Below, piece after piece: positions 15,999 through 24,612 of a DNA stretch of 64,000 nucleotides. The translations under genes and the position numbers were made by a program. Source of the stretch: Sphingobium scionense (GTDB lineage Bacteria; Pseudomonadota; Alphaproteobacteria; Sphingomonadales; Sphingomonadaceae); contig NZ_JACIEU010000005.1 of the NCBI RefSeq assembly GCF_014197035.1, positions 204,835 to 268,834 on the forward strand, read 5' to 3'. Below the pieces are notes generated by a model that was not told the DNA's origin, did not search any database, and was given only the letters and a program-made list of their open reading frames with translations. Position 1 is the stretch's first letter. Every line of letters starts with the position of its first letter.

Positions 15999-18043
15999 GG
16001 CGTGGTGACCAGTTGCGCCGGAATCTCGCGCGCGGTCGGTGCGGCAAAACGCCGCGCGGCGATACAGGTGCGAATGGTGAAGACCAGCAATGATAGGACC
16101 ACCGCCAGGAAGATCGCCACCAGCCCGGCATCGACATAGTCGTTGAACAAGATCTGGCGCATTTCCGCCACCGACTTGGCCGGGGCCAGTACCTCGCCCT
16201 TGTCGAGAGCGGCTCCATATTTGGCGGCATGGGCCAGGAAGCCGACCTTCGCATCGGTGGAAAACAGCTTCAGAAAGCCGGCCGACAGCGTGCAGATCAG
16301 CAGCCAGGCGGCTGGCACTATCGTCACCCAGGCGAAGCGATCGCGCTTCATGCGGAACAGCACCGCGGTGCCCAGCATCAGCGCGATCGCGGCCAGCATC
16401 TGGTTGGAAATGCCGAATACCGGCCACAGCGTGTTCACCCCGCCCAGCGGATCGGTGACGCCCTGATAGAGGAAGAAGCCCCAGGCCGCGACGCACAGGC
16501 CCGTGGCGACGAAGCCGGGCAACTGGCTCTTGCTGTCCTTGAAGCTCGGCACGGCGAGCGCGATCAGATCCTGCAGCATGAAACGACCGGCGCGGGTGCC
16601 GGCATCGACCGCGGTCAGGATGAACAGCGCCTCGAACAATATGGCGAAATGATACCAGAAAGCCTTCATCGCCGGGCCGCCGAACACATGGCTGAAGATT
16701 TCCGCCATCGCCACGGCCAGCGTCGGGGCGCCGCCGGCGCGGCTGATGATCGTGTGTTCGCCGACATCCTTTGCCGTCTGGACGATGAGGTCCGGGCTGA
16801 TCGGGAAGCCCATGGCGGTGACGGCGGCGGAGACGCTGGCGGGATCGGTGCCGATCACCGCGGCCGGGCTGTTCATCGTGAAATAGATGCCCGGGTCCAG
16901 GATCGACGCGCCGACCAGCGCCATGATCGCCACGAACGCCTCCATCAGCATCGCGCCATAGCCGATCAGCGGCGCGTCGCTTTCGGTCGCGATCAGCTTG
17001 GGCGTGGTGCCACTGGCGATCAGCGCGTGGAAGCCCGACACCGCGCCGCAGGCAATCGTGATGAACAGGAAGGGGAAGAGGCCGCCCGACCAGACCGGCC
17101 CGCCGCCGGCGGCGAACTGGGTAACGGCGTGCATCCTGAGCGGCGGCGCCATGATGACGATGCCGATCGCCAGCGCGGCGATCGCGCCGATCTTGAGGAA
17201 GGTCGACAGATAATCGCGCGGGGCCAGCAGCAGCCAGACCGGCAGCACCGACGCCACCGCGCCATAGCCGATCAGGATCCAGCAGAGCTGCACGGGCGTG
17301 AAGGTGAAGATCGGCCCCCAGACCGGCGATTGCGCGATCGCCTGGCCATAGACGATCGCCGCGAGCAGGCCGATCAGCCCGAGGATCGACACCTCGCCGA
17401 TGCGGCCAGGGCGGATCCAGCGCGTATAGGCGCCCATCGCCAGCGCCAGCGGTACGGTGGCGGCGACGGTGAACATGCCCCAGGGGCTTTCCGCCAGTGC
17501 CTTCACCACGATCAGCGCAAGCACGGCGAGGATGATGACCATGATCATGAAAGCGCCGAACAAGGCGATCGTGCCCGCGACCTGACCCATTTCCATGCGG
17601 ATGAGTTCGCCCAGCGACTTGCCGTCGCGGCGCATCGAGACGAACAGGACCATGAAATCCTGCACCGCGCCCGCCACAACCACGCCCGCGATGATCCACA
17701 GCGTGCCGGGCAGATAGCCCATCTGCGCCGCCAGCACCGGCCCGACCAGCGGCCCAGCGCCGGCGATCGCCGCGAAATGATGGCCGAACAGGACGGTGCG
17801 GTCGGTCGCGACATAGTCGAGCCCGTCGGCGCGGCGGATCGCCGGGGTCGGCCGGGCCGGATCGAGCCGCATCACCTCGCGCGCGATGAACAGCGCATAA
17901 TAGCGATAGGCGACCAGGAAGCAGCTGACGGCGGCGACCACGATCCACAGCGCATTGACCGTTTCGCCGCGCGATACCGCGACGACCGCCAGCGACACCG
18001 CGCCCACCAGCGCGGTCAGAATCCATGGAATGTGCCGGGTCAT
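15995..18043 (-). CDS. cstA: Carbon starvation protein CstA-type carrier
   Basis: 682 residues with many membrane helices, the full length of CstA/BtsT proteins. Family signatures include DRTVLFGHHFAAIAGAGPLVGPVLAAQ, a kinked helix with GTLWIIAGVVVAGAVQDFM, and QMLAAIALMLGTAVLFRM near the end. Members take up peptides or pyruvate in proton symport during carbon starvation. ybdD-like follows with a 4-base overlap. The gene diverges from a Tat-exported PLP enzyme. Which substrate this copy carries cannot be told. Confidence 0.93.
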   Translation of the reverse strand: MTRHIPWILTALVGAVSLAVVAVSRGETVNALWIVVAAVSCFLVAYRYYALFIAREVMRLDPARPTPAIRRADGLDYVATDRTVLFGHHFAAIAGAGPLVGPVLAAQMGYLPGTLWIIAGVVVAGAVQDFMVLFVSMRRDGKSLGELIRMEMGQVAGTIALFGAFMIMVIILAVLALIVVKALAESPWGMFTVAATVPLALAMGAYTRWIRPGRIGEVSILGLIGLLAAIVYGQAIAQSPVWGPIFTFTPVQLCWILIGYGAVASVLPVWLLLAPRDYLSTFLKIGAIAALAIGIVIMAPPLRMHAVTQFAAGGGPVWSGGLFPFLFITIACGAVSGFHALIASGTTPKLIATESDAPLIGYGAMLMEAFVAIMALVGASILDPGIYFTMNSPAAVIGTDPASVSAAVTAMGFPISPDLIVQTAKDVGEHTIISRAGGAPTLAVAMAEIFSHVFGGPAMKAFWYHFAILFEALFILTAVDAGTRAGRFMLQDLIALAVPSFKDSKSQLPGFVATGLCVAAWGFFLYQGVTDPLGGVNTLWPVFGISNQMLAAIALMLGTAVLFRMKRDRFAWVTIVPAAWLLICTLSAGFLKLFSTDAKVGFLAHAAKYGAALDKGEVLAPAKSVAEMRQILFNDYVDAGLVAIFLAVVLSLLVFTIRTCIAARRFAAPTAREIPAQLVTTP

Positions 18044-18177
18044 CGCTCTCTCAAGGGTTCGGGATAGGAATTGGCCGCCACACTAGGCCGCTCCTCCCGA
18101 AAGACAACCGCCTGTTCAGCCTAGGGGATTTGCCGTCGTTCGTTCGTCCATCGGGTGAACAGGGCAGGAGGCATCGC

Positions 18178-19416
18178 ATGACCGACCGGAGCAAGGACGT
18201 TTCGCGCAGGGGCCTGTTGCAGGCGGCGGCCGTCGTGGGGGCGGCGCTGCCGCTGGCGGCGCGGGGCGCGACAACGGGCAATGCGATGCGTGACCAGTTG
18301 CTGCTGGCGCCCGACATCCATTATTTCAACGCCGCCAATATCGGCCCGGCCTTCCGCAGCGCGATCGCCGCCCATGAACGGGAAACACAGGCCTTCCAGG
18401 CCAATCCCTCACCCCAATATCGCACCAGATATCCCGCCGCGGCCGACGCCCTGCGCGCGCGCCTGGGCAAGCGCATGAACGTCAGCGCGCAGGAAATCGC
18501 GCTCGTCCGCAACAGCAGCGAGGCGAACACGGTCGCGGTGCGCGGCCTGGCGCTCAAGGCCGGAGACGAGGTGATCCTGACCGACCACAACCATCCCTCG
18601 ACCCTGGAGACATGGAAGCTGCGCGCCGCGCGCGAGGGGCTGGTGCTGAAGATTTTGCCGGTGCCGGTCTATGCGACGTCGGCCCAGGCGGTGGTCGACC
18701 TGTTTGCCGCCGCCCTCACGCCGCGCACCCGCGCCATCTTCCTGTCGCACATGTCGAACGTCACCGGCATGATCTTCCCGCTGGCGCAGATTGCGCAGTT
18801 GACCCGGCCCAAAGGCATCTGGCTGCACGGCGACGGCGCGCAGACCTTCGGCTGGCTCCGGCTCGATCTGCCGGCGCTCGGCGTCGATTCCTATTCGGGC
18901 AGCACCCATAAATGGATGATGGGGCCGCTGGAGGGCGGCATCCTCTATGTCCGGCGCGAAGGACAGGCACAGTTGCAGCCGATCATGCTCAGCCATGGCT
19001 ATTGGCTGACCGACGAGAAGAATCTGGATACTGCCCAGAAATATGAGATATTGGGCCAGCGCGACGATCCCAAGCTGATGGCGATCGACGCGACGCTCGA
19101 TGCGCTCGACGCGATCGGCGAGGCGGAGGTGGAGCGGCGCGCCTTCGCCATCGGCGACCAGATGCGCGACATGGTGCTGCGCCTGCCCGGCGCGAAGCTG
19201 GTCGGTACGACCACCAGGGGGCTGACCGGCCCGGTCATCACCCCGACCTTTGCCGGCAAGGATGTGCTGGCGATCCGCGACCATCTCTGGACTCAGGGCA
19301 GGGTGGTGGTCGCCCCGTCCAAGGCCGACGGTAAGCCGACCATCCGTTTCTCGCCCCATATCTACAACAGCGCCGACGAGATCGCCCTGATCGCGGACCT
19401 GCTGGCAAAGGCCTGA
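18178..19416 (+). CDS. Aminotransferase class V-fold PLP enzyme with Tat signal
   Basis: About 412 residues from the ATG at 18178, with AGGAGG about seven bases before it. The start MTDRSKDVSRRGLLQAAAVV carries a twin-arginine motif (SRRGLLQ) and an Ala-rich signal, so it is predicted to be exported folded with its cofactor. The body is a class V aminotransferase/isopenicillin-N-epimerase-like fold: VRNSSEANTVAVRG, DHNHPSTLETW, HGDGAQTFGWLRLDLPALG, and STHKWMMGPLEGG with the cofactor lysine. Reaction unknown: desulfurase, epimerase or aminotransferase are all in this fold. A conserved desulfurase cysteine is not evident. Confidence 0.85.
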   Translation: MTDRSKDVSRRGLLQAAAVVGAALPLAARGATTGNAMRDQLLLAPDIHYFNAANIGPAFRSAIAAHERETQAFQANPSPQYRTRYPAAADALRARLGKRMNVSAQEIALVRNSSEANTVAVRGLALKAGDEVILTDHNHPSTLETWKLRAAREGLVLKILPVPVYATSAQAVVDLFAAALTPRTRAIFLSHMSNVTGMIFPLAQIAQLTRPKGIWLHGDGAQTFGWLRLDLPALGVDSYSGSTHKWMMGPLEGGILYVRREGQAQLQPIMLSHGYWLTDEKNLDTAQKYEILGQRDDPKLMAIDATLDALDAIGEAEVERRAFAIGDQMRDMVLRLPGAKLVGTTTRGLTGPVITPTFAGKDVLAIRDHLWTQGRVVVAPSKADGKPTIRFSPHIYNSADEIALIADLLAKA

Positions 19417-19419
19417 CCG

Positions 19420-19743
19420 CTATCGCCGGCGCAGCGGCCAGTCGATCACCGCGCCGGCCCATAGCGCCCACCATATGATCACCGGCTGCAGCGCCAGCCG
19501 GGGGCCATGATACCACCAGCTAAGATGCACGCCGCCCAGCGGAATGTCATGCAGGGCATGGTTGAAATTGGCCGGCCAGACACACAGGGCATAGAGAGCA
19601 AGCGCGATCGCGGCGGCGCGGCGCGTGGCCGGAATCATCAGCCCGATGGCACCGGCCAGTTCGGCGATGCCGGTCAGGGCGACGACGGTTTGCGGCTCTG
19701 GTACCCAATGCGGCGTGATTGCCACGAAACCGGCCGGCTGCAT
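19420..19743 (-). CDS. DoxX-family membrane protein, start uncertain
   Basis: 107 residues from the only ATG, with three membrane helices (TGIAELAGAIGLMIP, AAAIALALYALCVWPANFNHAL, LQPVIIWWALWAGAVIDW), as in DoxX-like proteins. The in-frame sequence just upstream (ARAIARTVLALAYAIAGAAH, about 19744-19806) is plainly the family's first helix, but no ATG, GTG or TTG precedes it before an in-frame stop. The real protein therefore probably begins at an unusual codon after the upstream pyridoxamine-oxidase-like gene, which ends at 19815, or has lost its start. Role in this family: poorly defined, often redox or membrane stress. It is convergent with the PLP gene, three bases apart. Confidence 0.65.
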   Translation of the reverse strand: MQPAGFVAITPHWVPEPQTVVALTGIAELAGAIGLMIPATRRAAAIALALYALCVWPANFNHALHDIPLGGVHLSWWYHGPRLALQPVIIWWALWAGAVIDWPLRRR

Positions 19744-19814
19744 CAGATGCGCGGCCCCCGCAATCGCATAGGCAAGAGCCAGAACGGTACGGGCTATGGC
19801 GCGCGCGGTGACGG

Positions 19815-20249
19815 CTACAGCTCCAACTCGCCCTCATCCTCGCCGTCCCAATAATGGGCGCGTTCGGCATGGACCTTGATCATCACCAGGCCGGGCGTGT
19901 CGGCGCCTTGCGCGAACCAGCGTTCCAGGTCCGGATTCCAATGCGCTTCAAAGGCGCTGCGATCACGGATCAGGTCGGCGCGGCCCTCGACTGCGATGAA
20001 CAAGGGCCGCTGCCCGAGCAGACCGCCCTTGCCGTGGAAGGATAGGCCGACACGCGGATCACGCTCGATATCCTTCACCATCAACGTGTCTTCGGTGGTG
20101 AAATAATAGCTGTCGCCGCCATAAGCGACGTCCTGATTGTTGCTCATCGGTCGCGCACCGATCTGCCCGTCCTCGCTATGGGTGGATAGCATCGCGAAAT
20201 CGATCTGCCGCATCTTGTCTGCCAAGGTGGCGATGGTCTGGTGGGCCAT
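19815..20249 (-). CDS. Pyridoxamine 5'-phosphate oxidase-like flavin protein (general stress protein 26 type)
   Basis: 144 residues with a split-barrel flavin-binding fold: DFAMLSTHSEDGQIGARPMS (strand-turn of the family), YYFTTEDTLMVKDIERDPRVGLSFHG, and VMIKVHAERAHYWDG at the end. These small proteins bind FMN or F420-like cofactors and are often stress-induced; this is not the dedicated PdxH enzyme. It lies upstream of, and close to, the DoxX-like gene on the same strand. A LexA-box-like site lies about 80 bases upstream, between it and the divergent 2H phosphoesterase gene. Confidence 0.85.
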   Translation of the reverse strand: MAHQTIATLADKMRQIDFAMLSTHSEDGQIGARPMSNNQDVAYGGDSYYFTTEDTLMVKDIERDPRVGLSFHGKGGLLGQRPLFIAVEGRADLIRDRSAFEAHWNPDLERWFAQGADTPGLVMIKVHAERAHYWDGEDEGELEL

Positions 20250-20326
20250 GGTCGCTCTCCTCTTCTGCCCTGATCAACGCCGACAAAGCGGATTCGGATG
20301 CGCAGGATTCGTCAGCATGCCAAAAA

Positions 20327-20341
20327 GAACATATAGTGAAC
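20327..20341. promoter_or_regulatory. Candidate LexA (SOS) box of alphaproteobacterial type
   Basis: GAAC-N7-GAAC on the plus strand, which is GTTC-N7-GTTC on the minus strand. This is the direct-repeat LexA motif known from alphaproteobacteria. It is 27 bases before the ATG of the 2H phosphoesterase gene and 78 bases before the start of the divergent flavin-protein gene, in a locally AT-rich tract. Confidence 0.5.
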
Positions 20342-20367
20342 GAAATTCGATTCGGAGGATGTTTGCC

Positions 20368-20919
20368 ATGCTGGCCCGCACTGCGCCGCTCTATCGCCTG
20401 ATCGTGGCGTTGAAGCCGCCGACCCGTGTCACGCGGCAGATCGACCATTTTGCCGAGACGCTGGCGCCCGACGCCGATCGTATCCTGCCCGCGCACCAGC
20501 ATATCACGCTGGGGATAACCGACGACTGGCCGGACTATCCCTATGGGTTGGTGAAGGCGATGCACCGCAGCTTTACCGGCATATTGGCCGATCCATTCGA
20601 TCTGTCGCTGGATCAGTTGAGCGAAGGCGGCCGATCGGCCGCGCTGCGGCCGGCTCATGCACTGCCGCCGCTTCGGGAATTGCAGCGCAAGGTGGCCTTG
20701 GCGATGAAGCGGGCAGGGGTGGGCGCCCGTCCGGGGTGGAGCTTCAACCCGCACCAGACGCTCTATTATCGCGATGGCACTCCGGCGACCCAGCGGATCA
20801 GCGGCTTCCACTGGCGGGTGGAGGATTTCGTCCTGCTATGCAGCCATGTCGGGCGCACCCATCATGAGTTGCTGGGGCGATGGCCGCTGCGCGGCAGCGG
20901 CCAATATAGTCTGTTCTGA
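20368..20919 (+). CDS. 2H phosphoesterase superfamily protein (2'-5' RNA ligase-like)
   Basis: 183 residues with two H-x-T-L motifs, HITLG (about residue 45) and HQTLYY (about 132), the active-site pairs of the 2H superfamily. The family hydrolyses or joins 2'-5' linkages or cyclic phosphodiesters in RNA and nucleotides. GGAGG stands nine bases before the ATG at 20368; another in-frame ATG at 20359 is too close to it. The second motif lies in a less typical context (NPHQTLYY), seen in ThpR-like and YjcG-like members. The candidate SOS box just upstream suggests damage-linked expression. Confidence 0.82.
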   Translation: MLARTAPLYRLIVALKPPTRVTRQIDHFAETLAPDADRILPAHQHITLGITDDWPDYPYGLVKAMHRSFTGILADPFDLSLDQLSEGGRSAALRPAHALPPLRELQRKVALAMKRAGVGARPGWSFNPHQTLYYRDGTPATQRISGFHWRVEDFVLLCSHVGRTHHELLGRWPLRGSGQYSLF

Positions 20920-20925
20920 TGGCGC

Positions 20926-21228
20926 TCAGCGCTTGCGCACGAATTCCGCGCGCAGCACCAGCCCCTTGATGCCGTCATAGCGGCAGTCGATTTCCTGCGC
21001 ATCGCCGGTCAGGCGGATCGACTTGATCAGCGTGCCGCGCTTCAGCGTCTGGCCGGCACCCTTGACCACCAGATCCTTGATCAGCGTCACCTGGTCTCCA
21101 TCGGCCAGCAGGTTGCCGACCGAATCGCGCACCTCCACGACGTCGCTCGCTCCTGCCTTGGCGGTGGCGTCAGCGGCGCTGATCCATTCGCCGCTGGCTT
21201 CGTCATAGACATAATCATCGTCGGTCAT
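20926..21228 (-). CDS. YjdM/PhnA-family protein lacking the zinc ribbon
   Basis: 100 residues matching the carboxy-terminal domain of the so-called alkylphosphonate utilisation protein: VEVRDSVGNLLADGDQVTLIKDLVVKGAGQTLKRGT and AQEIDCRYDGIKGLVLRAEFVRK. The zinc-ribbon start of E. coli YjdM is missing; YVYDEASGEWISAAD takes its place. No phosphonate genes are nearby, and the family name does not prove such a role. It follows yihA by four bases and belongs to that transcript. Confidence 0.85.
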   Translation of the reverse strand: MTDDDYVYDEASGEWISAADATAKAGASDVVEVRDSVGNLLADGDQVTLIKDLVVKGAGQTLKRGTLIKSIRLTGDAQEIDCRYDGIKGLVLRAEFVRKR

Positions 21229-21232
21229 CGGA

Positions 21233-21880
21233 TCAGCCCTGGCTCACGGCTTCGAGCACGGCGGCACGCAGTTCGGGAATGCCCATGCCCTTTTCGCTCG
21301 ACGTGGCGATGATGTCGGGATGGGCGGCCGGGCGCTTGCGGATCGCATCGGCGGTCCGCTGCATCACGGCGACCAGTTCGCTCGCTTTGATTTTGTCGGC
21401 CTTGGTCAGGACGATGCGATAGCTGACGGCTGCGCCATCCAGCATGTCCAGCATGTCGGTATCGACATCCTTGATGCCATGGCGGCTGTCGATCAGCACC
21501 AGCGCACGCTTGAGCGCCGCGCGGCCGCGCAGATAGTCGTTCACCAGGAAACGCCACTTCTTGACCAGGTCCTTTGGCGCCTTGGCATAGCCATAGCCGG
21601 GCATGTCGACCAGGCGGAAGCGGAGCGGATCGCCGACGTCGAAGAAGTTGAGTTCCTGCGTCCGGCCCGGCGTGTTCGACGTGCGAGCGAGGCCATTGCG
21701 GTTCGTCAGCGCGTTCAGCAGCGACGACTTGCCGACATTGGATCGGCCGGCAAAGGCGACCTCGTTCACCGCCATGTCGGGCAGATATTCGAGCGTCGGC
21801 GCGGATTTGAGGAAGCTGATCGGCCCGGAAAAGAGCTTGCGGGCTTCCTCGATCAGGGCGGTGTTTTCGTCTTCTGTCAT
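21233..21880 (-). CDS. yihA: Ribosome biogenesis GTPase YihA/YsxC (EngB)
   Basis: 215 residues, the normal EngB size. GTPase motifs are complete: G1 [15 protein letters not shown]2 region [11 protein letters not shown]3 [12 protein letters not shown]4 TKADK and G5 SSEKG. The protein binds the large ribosomal subunit during its assembly. The reading frame is open upstream but [17 protein letters not shown] at 21880 is the natural start. It lies after yidC beyond an intrinsic terminator, and four bases before yjdM. Confidence 0.95.
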   Translation of the reverse strand: MTEDENTALIEEARKLFSGPISFLKSAPTLEYLPDMAVNEVAFAGRSNVGKSSLLNALTNRNGLARTSNTPGRTQELNFFDVGDPLRFRLVDMPGYGYAKAPKDLVKKWRFLVNDYLRGRAALKRALVLIDSRHGIKDVDTDMLDMLDGAAVSYRIVLTKADKIKASELVAVMQRTADAIRKRPAAHPDIIATSSEKGMGIPELRAAVLEAVSQG

Positions 21881-21884
21881 ATCG

Positions 21885-21912
21885 AAAAAATCCTCCCCTT
21901 TCGGGGAGGATT
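21885..21912 (-). terminator. Intrinsic terminator after yidC
   Basis: Reading on the minus strand, AATCCTCCCC-GAAA-GGGGAGGATT runs directly into TTTTTT. The GNRA-type loop, 10-bp perfect stem and T-run (21885-21890) make this a strong terminator between yidC and yihA. Confidence 0.88.
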
Positions 21913-21921
21913 TCCTTGTCC

Positions 21922-23628
21922 TTACTTGGTGGCCGTCGCGGTGTTCAGCACGGGGTGGCGCTTGTAGAGCCACCATTGCTGCGCCATCGACAGGCAGTTG
22001 TTGGTGATCCAGTAGACCAGCAGGCCGGCGGCGAACGGGGCCATGATGAACATCATCATCCACGGCATGATCGCGAACACCTGCTGCTGCATCGGGTCCA
22101 TCTGGGCCGGGTTCAGCTTGAACTGCAGCCACATCGAAATGCCCAGCAGCAGCGCCAGCACACCGATCGCCAGGAAGGAGGGCGGGGTGAAGGGCAGCAG
22201 GCCGAACAGGTTCAGGATGTGCAGCGGGTCGGGGGCGGACAGATCCTTGATCCACAGCACGAAGGGCTGGTGGCGCATTTCGATCGTCAGCTGCAGCACC
22301 TTGTAGAGCGCGAAGAAGATCGGGATCTGGAGGAAGATCGGCAGACAGCCGGCCAGCGGATTGACCTTCTCCTGCTTGTACAGCTCCATCATCTTCTGCT
22401 GCAGCTGCTGCTTGTCGTCCTTATATTTCTCCTGCAGCGCCTTCATCTTGGGCTGCACCGCGCGCATCGCCGCCATGCTGGCGAACTGGCGCTGGGCGAC
22501 AGGGAACATCAGGGCGCGGACGCAGAAGGTCAGGCAGATGATCGCGACGCCGAAATTGCCGAGCGTTTCGAACAGCCAGTGCAGCAGTGCGAAGATCGGC
22601 TGTTCGAACCAGTAGAACCAGCCCCAGTCGATCGCGCGGTCGAACAGCGGCACGCCGGCGCGTTCATAGGCCTGCAGCGTCTTCACTTCCTTTGCGCCGA
22701 CGAACAGGCGGTTGGTCTGGGTCATCGCCTTGCCCGGCGCCAGCATGACCGGTGCCAGCGCGATGTCGGTCTGGAACTGGGTGCCTGCGCCCTTGCGCAT
22801 CTGGCCGGTAAAGGCGTCCTTCTGGTCGGGGATCAGTGCCGACAGCCAATATTTGTCGGTGAAGCCGATCCAGCCGCCGGTCGACTGGAAGCTCTGGCTG
22901 GCCGGACCCTTTTCGAGATCCTTGTAGTTCACGTCATAATTGGCCGCGCCGTTGAACACGCCCATCGGTCCGACATGGATGGTCCAGGTGTCGGGATCGG
23001 CCGAGGGAGCCGCACGGCTGACATAGCCATAGGATTTGACCGCGATCGCGCCGGTGCCGCTGTTCGACACCTTCTGCGCGGCGGAGATCATGTAATTTTC
23101 GTCGATCGCGTAGCGGATCTCGAAGCTCTGGCCCGCGCCATTGTTCCAGCTCAGGGTGACCGGGCTGGTGGGGGTCAGTTCGGTGCCGCTGGCGGTCCAG
23201 ACGGTGTTGGCATCGGGGGTCTTGATGCCCTCGCCCTGCCAGCCGAAGCCGGCGAAATAGGCGTCCTTGGTGCCGCTGGGGCTGTAGAGACGGATCGCCG
23301 GCGAATCCTTGGCGATCGTTTCCTTGTAGGTCGGCAGCACGATATCGTCGATGCGCGCGCCCTTCAGGTTGATCGACCCGGTCAGCTTGGGCGTGCGGAT
23401 CGCGACGCGCGGGCTTTCCTTCAGCACCAGCGTGCGGTCGCGGATCGCGGTCGATGCGTCCTGCGCCGGGGCCTCGCCCGCCGGCGTCAGCGGCGTGGTC
23501 TTGCCACCCTCGATCTTCGTCGCGGGTGGGTTCGCCGCCGGAAAGAAATGCTCGGAGATATAGGGCCAGCCGAACAGGATCGCTGCGGTCAGGATCACCG
23601 CCAGAATGATATTCTTCTTGTCGTCCAC
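21922..23628 (-). CDS. yidC: Membrane protein insertase YidC
   Basis: 568 residues in the Gram-negative YidC form. It has an amino-terminal anchor ([20 protein letters not shown]), a large periplasmic domain (about 60-340), then the conserved five-helix core with [20 protein letters not shown], the positively charged region [20 protein letters not shown], and [20 protein letters not shown]. It inserts and folds inner-membrane proteins alone or with SecYEG. It is 35 bases after yidD in the conserved rpmH-rnpA-yidD-yidC order, with a terminator directly behind it. Confidence 0.97.
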   Translation of the reverse strand: MDDKKNIILAVILTAAILFGWPYISEHFFPAANPPATKIEGGKTTPLTPAGEAPAQDASTAIRDRTLVLKESPRVAIRTPKLTGSINLKGARIDDIVLPTYKETIAKDSPAIRLYSPSGTKDAYFAGFGWQGEGIKTPDANTVWTASGTELTPTSPVTLSWNNGAGQSFEIRYAIDENYMISAAQKVSNSGTGAIAVKSYGYVSRAAPSADPDTWTIHVGPMGVFNGAANYDVNYKDLEKGPASQSFQSTGGWIGFTDKYWLSALIPDQKDAFTGQMRKGAGTQFQTDIALAPVMLAPGKAMTQTNRLFVGAKEVKTLQAYERAGVPLFDRAIDWGWFYWFEQPIFALLHWLFETLGNFGVAIICLTFCVRALMFPVAQRQFASMAAMRAVQPKMKALQEKYKDDKQQLQQKMMELYKQEKVNPLAGCLPIFLQIPIFFALYKVLQLTIEMRHQPFVLWIKDLSAPDPLHILNLFGLLPFTPPSFLAIGVLALLLGISMWLQFKLNPAQMDPMQQQVFAIMPWMMMFIMAPFAAGLLVYWITNNCLSMAQQWWLYKRHPVLNTATATK

Positions 23629-23663
23629 GCTATTCGGCTCCGCCGTCTAAACTCGTCAATGTC

Positions 23664-23876
23664 TCAGGGGACCGGGTCGTAGCCCGAACCACCCCATGGG
23701 TGGCAACGCATTAGCCGCTTGAACCCCAGCCAGCTACCCTTGATCGCACCATATTTGCCGACCGCCTGAATCGCATATTCCGAACAGGACGGGGCATAGC
23801 GGCAAGTGGGGGGGAGAATGCGGGACGGACCCAGTTGCCAGGCGCGCGCGATCAGGATCAGCAGCCGGGCGATCAT
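23664..23876 (-). CDS. yidD: Membrane protein insertion efficiency factor YidD
   Basis: 70 residues with the conserved core LPPTCRYAPSCSEYAIQAV and HPWGGSGYDPVP, including the cysteine pattern CRYxPSCS. The protein has an amphipathic start and sits at the inner membrane, where it aids YidC-dependent insertion. Its ATG overlaps the stop of rnpA (ATGA), as usual in this operon. Confidence 0.96.
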   Translation of the reverse strand: MIARLLILIARAWQLGPSRILPPTCRYAPSCSEYAIQAVGKYGAIKGSWLGFKRLMRCHPWGGSGYDPVP

Positions 23877-24448
23877 GCCGGGCTGCCGACTTTCGCGGCG
23901 GTGGGTGCGTGGCGGGCATCGCTCTTGCGGCGGGGCGGGCGTCCCTGACCTTCGGGCCGGGTCAATATCTTGCCCAGCGCCTTTTCCAGTTCGCCACGCA
24001 GCAGCGCGAAGTCGCGCTCCACGCCCTCGGCACGACCGATCAGCACATGGTCGGCACCCGCCACGCCATGCACAGGCAGCAACTCGCGCGCCAGGACGCG
24101 AAAACGGCGCTTCATCCGATTGCGGATGACAGCGCCGCCTATCTTCTTGGTCACCGTGATGCCGATACGCATCGCCGGATCGCCATCGCCGCGCTCACGC
24201 ACCAGCAGGACGAATCCCGGCATGGGCGCGCGTCGGCCCCGATTCGCCGCCAGGAAATCCGCGCGCTTGCCGATGATGGCAGGCGCGGCTGGCGGCGTCA
24301 GGTCGCTCAGGCGCTCAGGCTCTTGCGGCCGCGGGCACGACGGGCGCGCATGATGTTGCGGCCGCCGGGGGTCGCCATGCGAGCGCGAAAACCGTGACGG
24401 CGCTTCCGAACCAGATTGCTCGGCTGAAAAGTGCGCTTCATCGTTCAT
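23873..24448 (-). CDS. rnpA: Ribonuclease P protein component, start codon unusual
   Basis: The RnpA domain is clear: [15 protein letters not shown] at the amino side, the RNR motif region in [24 protein letters not shown], and [10 protein letters not shown]. It is the protein subunit that helps RNase P RNA mature tRNA. The start is the problem: between the rpmH stop and the conserved KRADF segment there is no ATG, GTG or TTG in frame. The only canonical start is the ATG at 24448, seven bases upstream of the rpmH ATG, so the 191-residue frame would contain all of rpmH in another frame, as described for Thermus. A CTG or ATC start near 24260-24315 is the alternative and would give the usual length. 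The coordinates give the full canonical frame. Confidence 0.85.
   Translation of the reverse strand: MNDEAHFSAEQSGSEAPSRFSRSHGDPRRPQHHARPSCPRPQEPERLSDLTPPAAPAIIGKRADFLAANRGRRAPMPGFVLLVRERGDGDPAMRIGITVTKKIGGAVIRNRMKRRFRVLARELLPVHGVAGADHVLIGRAEGVERDFALLRGELEKALGKILTRPEGQGRPPRRKSDARHAPTAAKVGSPA
24307..24441 (-). CDS. rpmH: 50S ribosomal protein L34
   Basis: 44 residues ([20 protein letters not shown], ending GRKSLSA), the standard size and sequence for bL34, very basic. GAGGA stands seven bases before its ATG, ideal for initiation here; the ATG at 24448 of the overlapping rnpA frame directly follows the same GAGGA. It is the first gene of the rpmH-rnpA-yidD-yidC unit. Confidence 0.96.
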   Translation of the reverse strand: MKRTFQPSNLVRKRRHGFRARMATPGGRNIMRARRARGRKSLSA

Positions 24449-24479
24449 TCCTCAAACAAACTAGAGAATCGGGTATGAC

Positions 24480-24507
24480 AAAAAAGGGCCGCCACACGGG
24501 GCGACCG
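24480..24507 (-). terminator. Intrinsic terminator of the M48 protease-dsbA operon
   Basis: On the minus strand GGTCGCC and GGCGGCC (one G-U pair) form a stem, followed at once by TTTTTT (24480-24485). It lies about 105 bases after the DsbA-family stop and before rpmH, so it isolates the ribosomal operon from upstream transcription. Confidence 0.7.
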
Positions 24508-24612
24508 CAAGTCAGGGGCCGTCCGATAGGGAAATGGGGCGGGGAAGTCAATGGCGCTGCGGCCCGCTTCTCCCTTAATCCCCTGCATGTCCCGTCCGAA
24601 CCGCTATCGGGC

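Noticed and set aside
16229..18067. 612-codon plus-strand frame over cstA
   Set aside because: Antisense shadow with repetitive Arg/Asp/His; CstA on the minus strand is clear.
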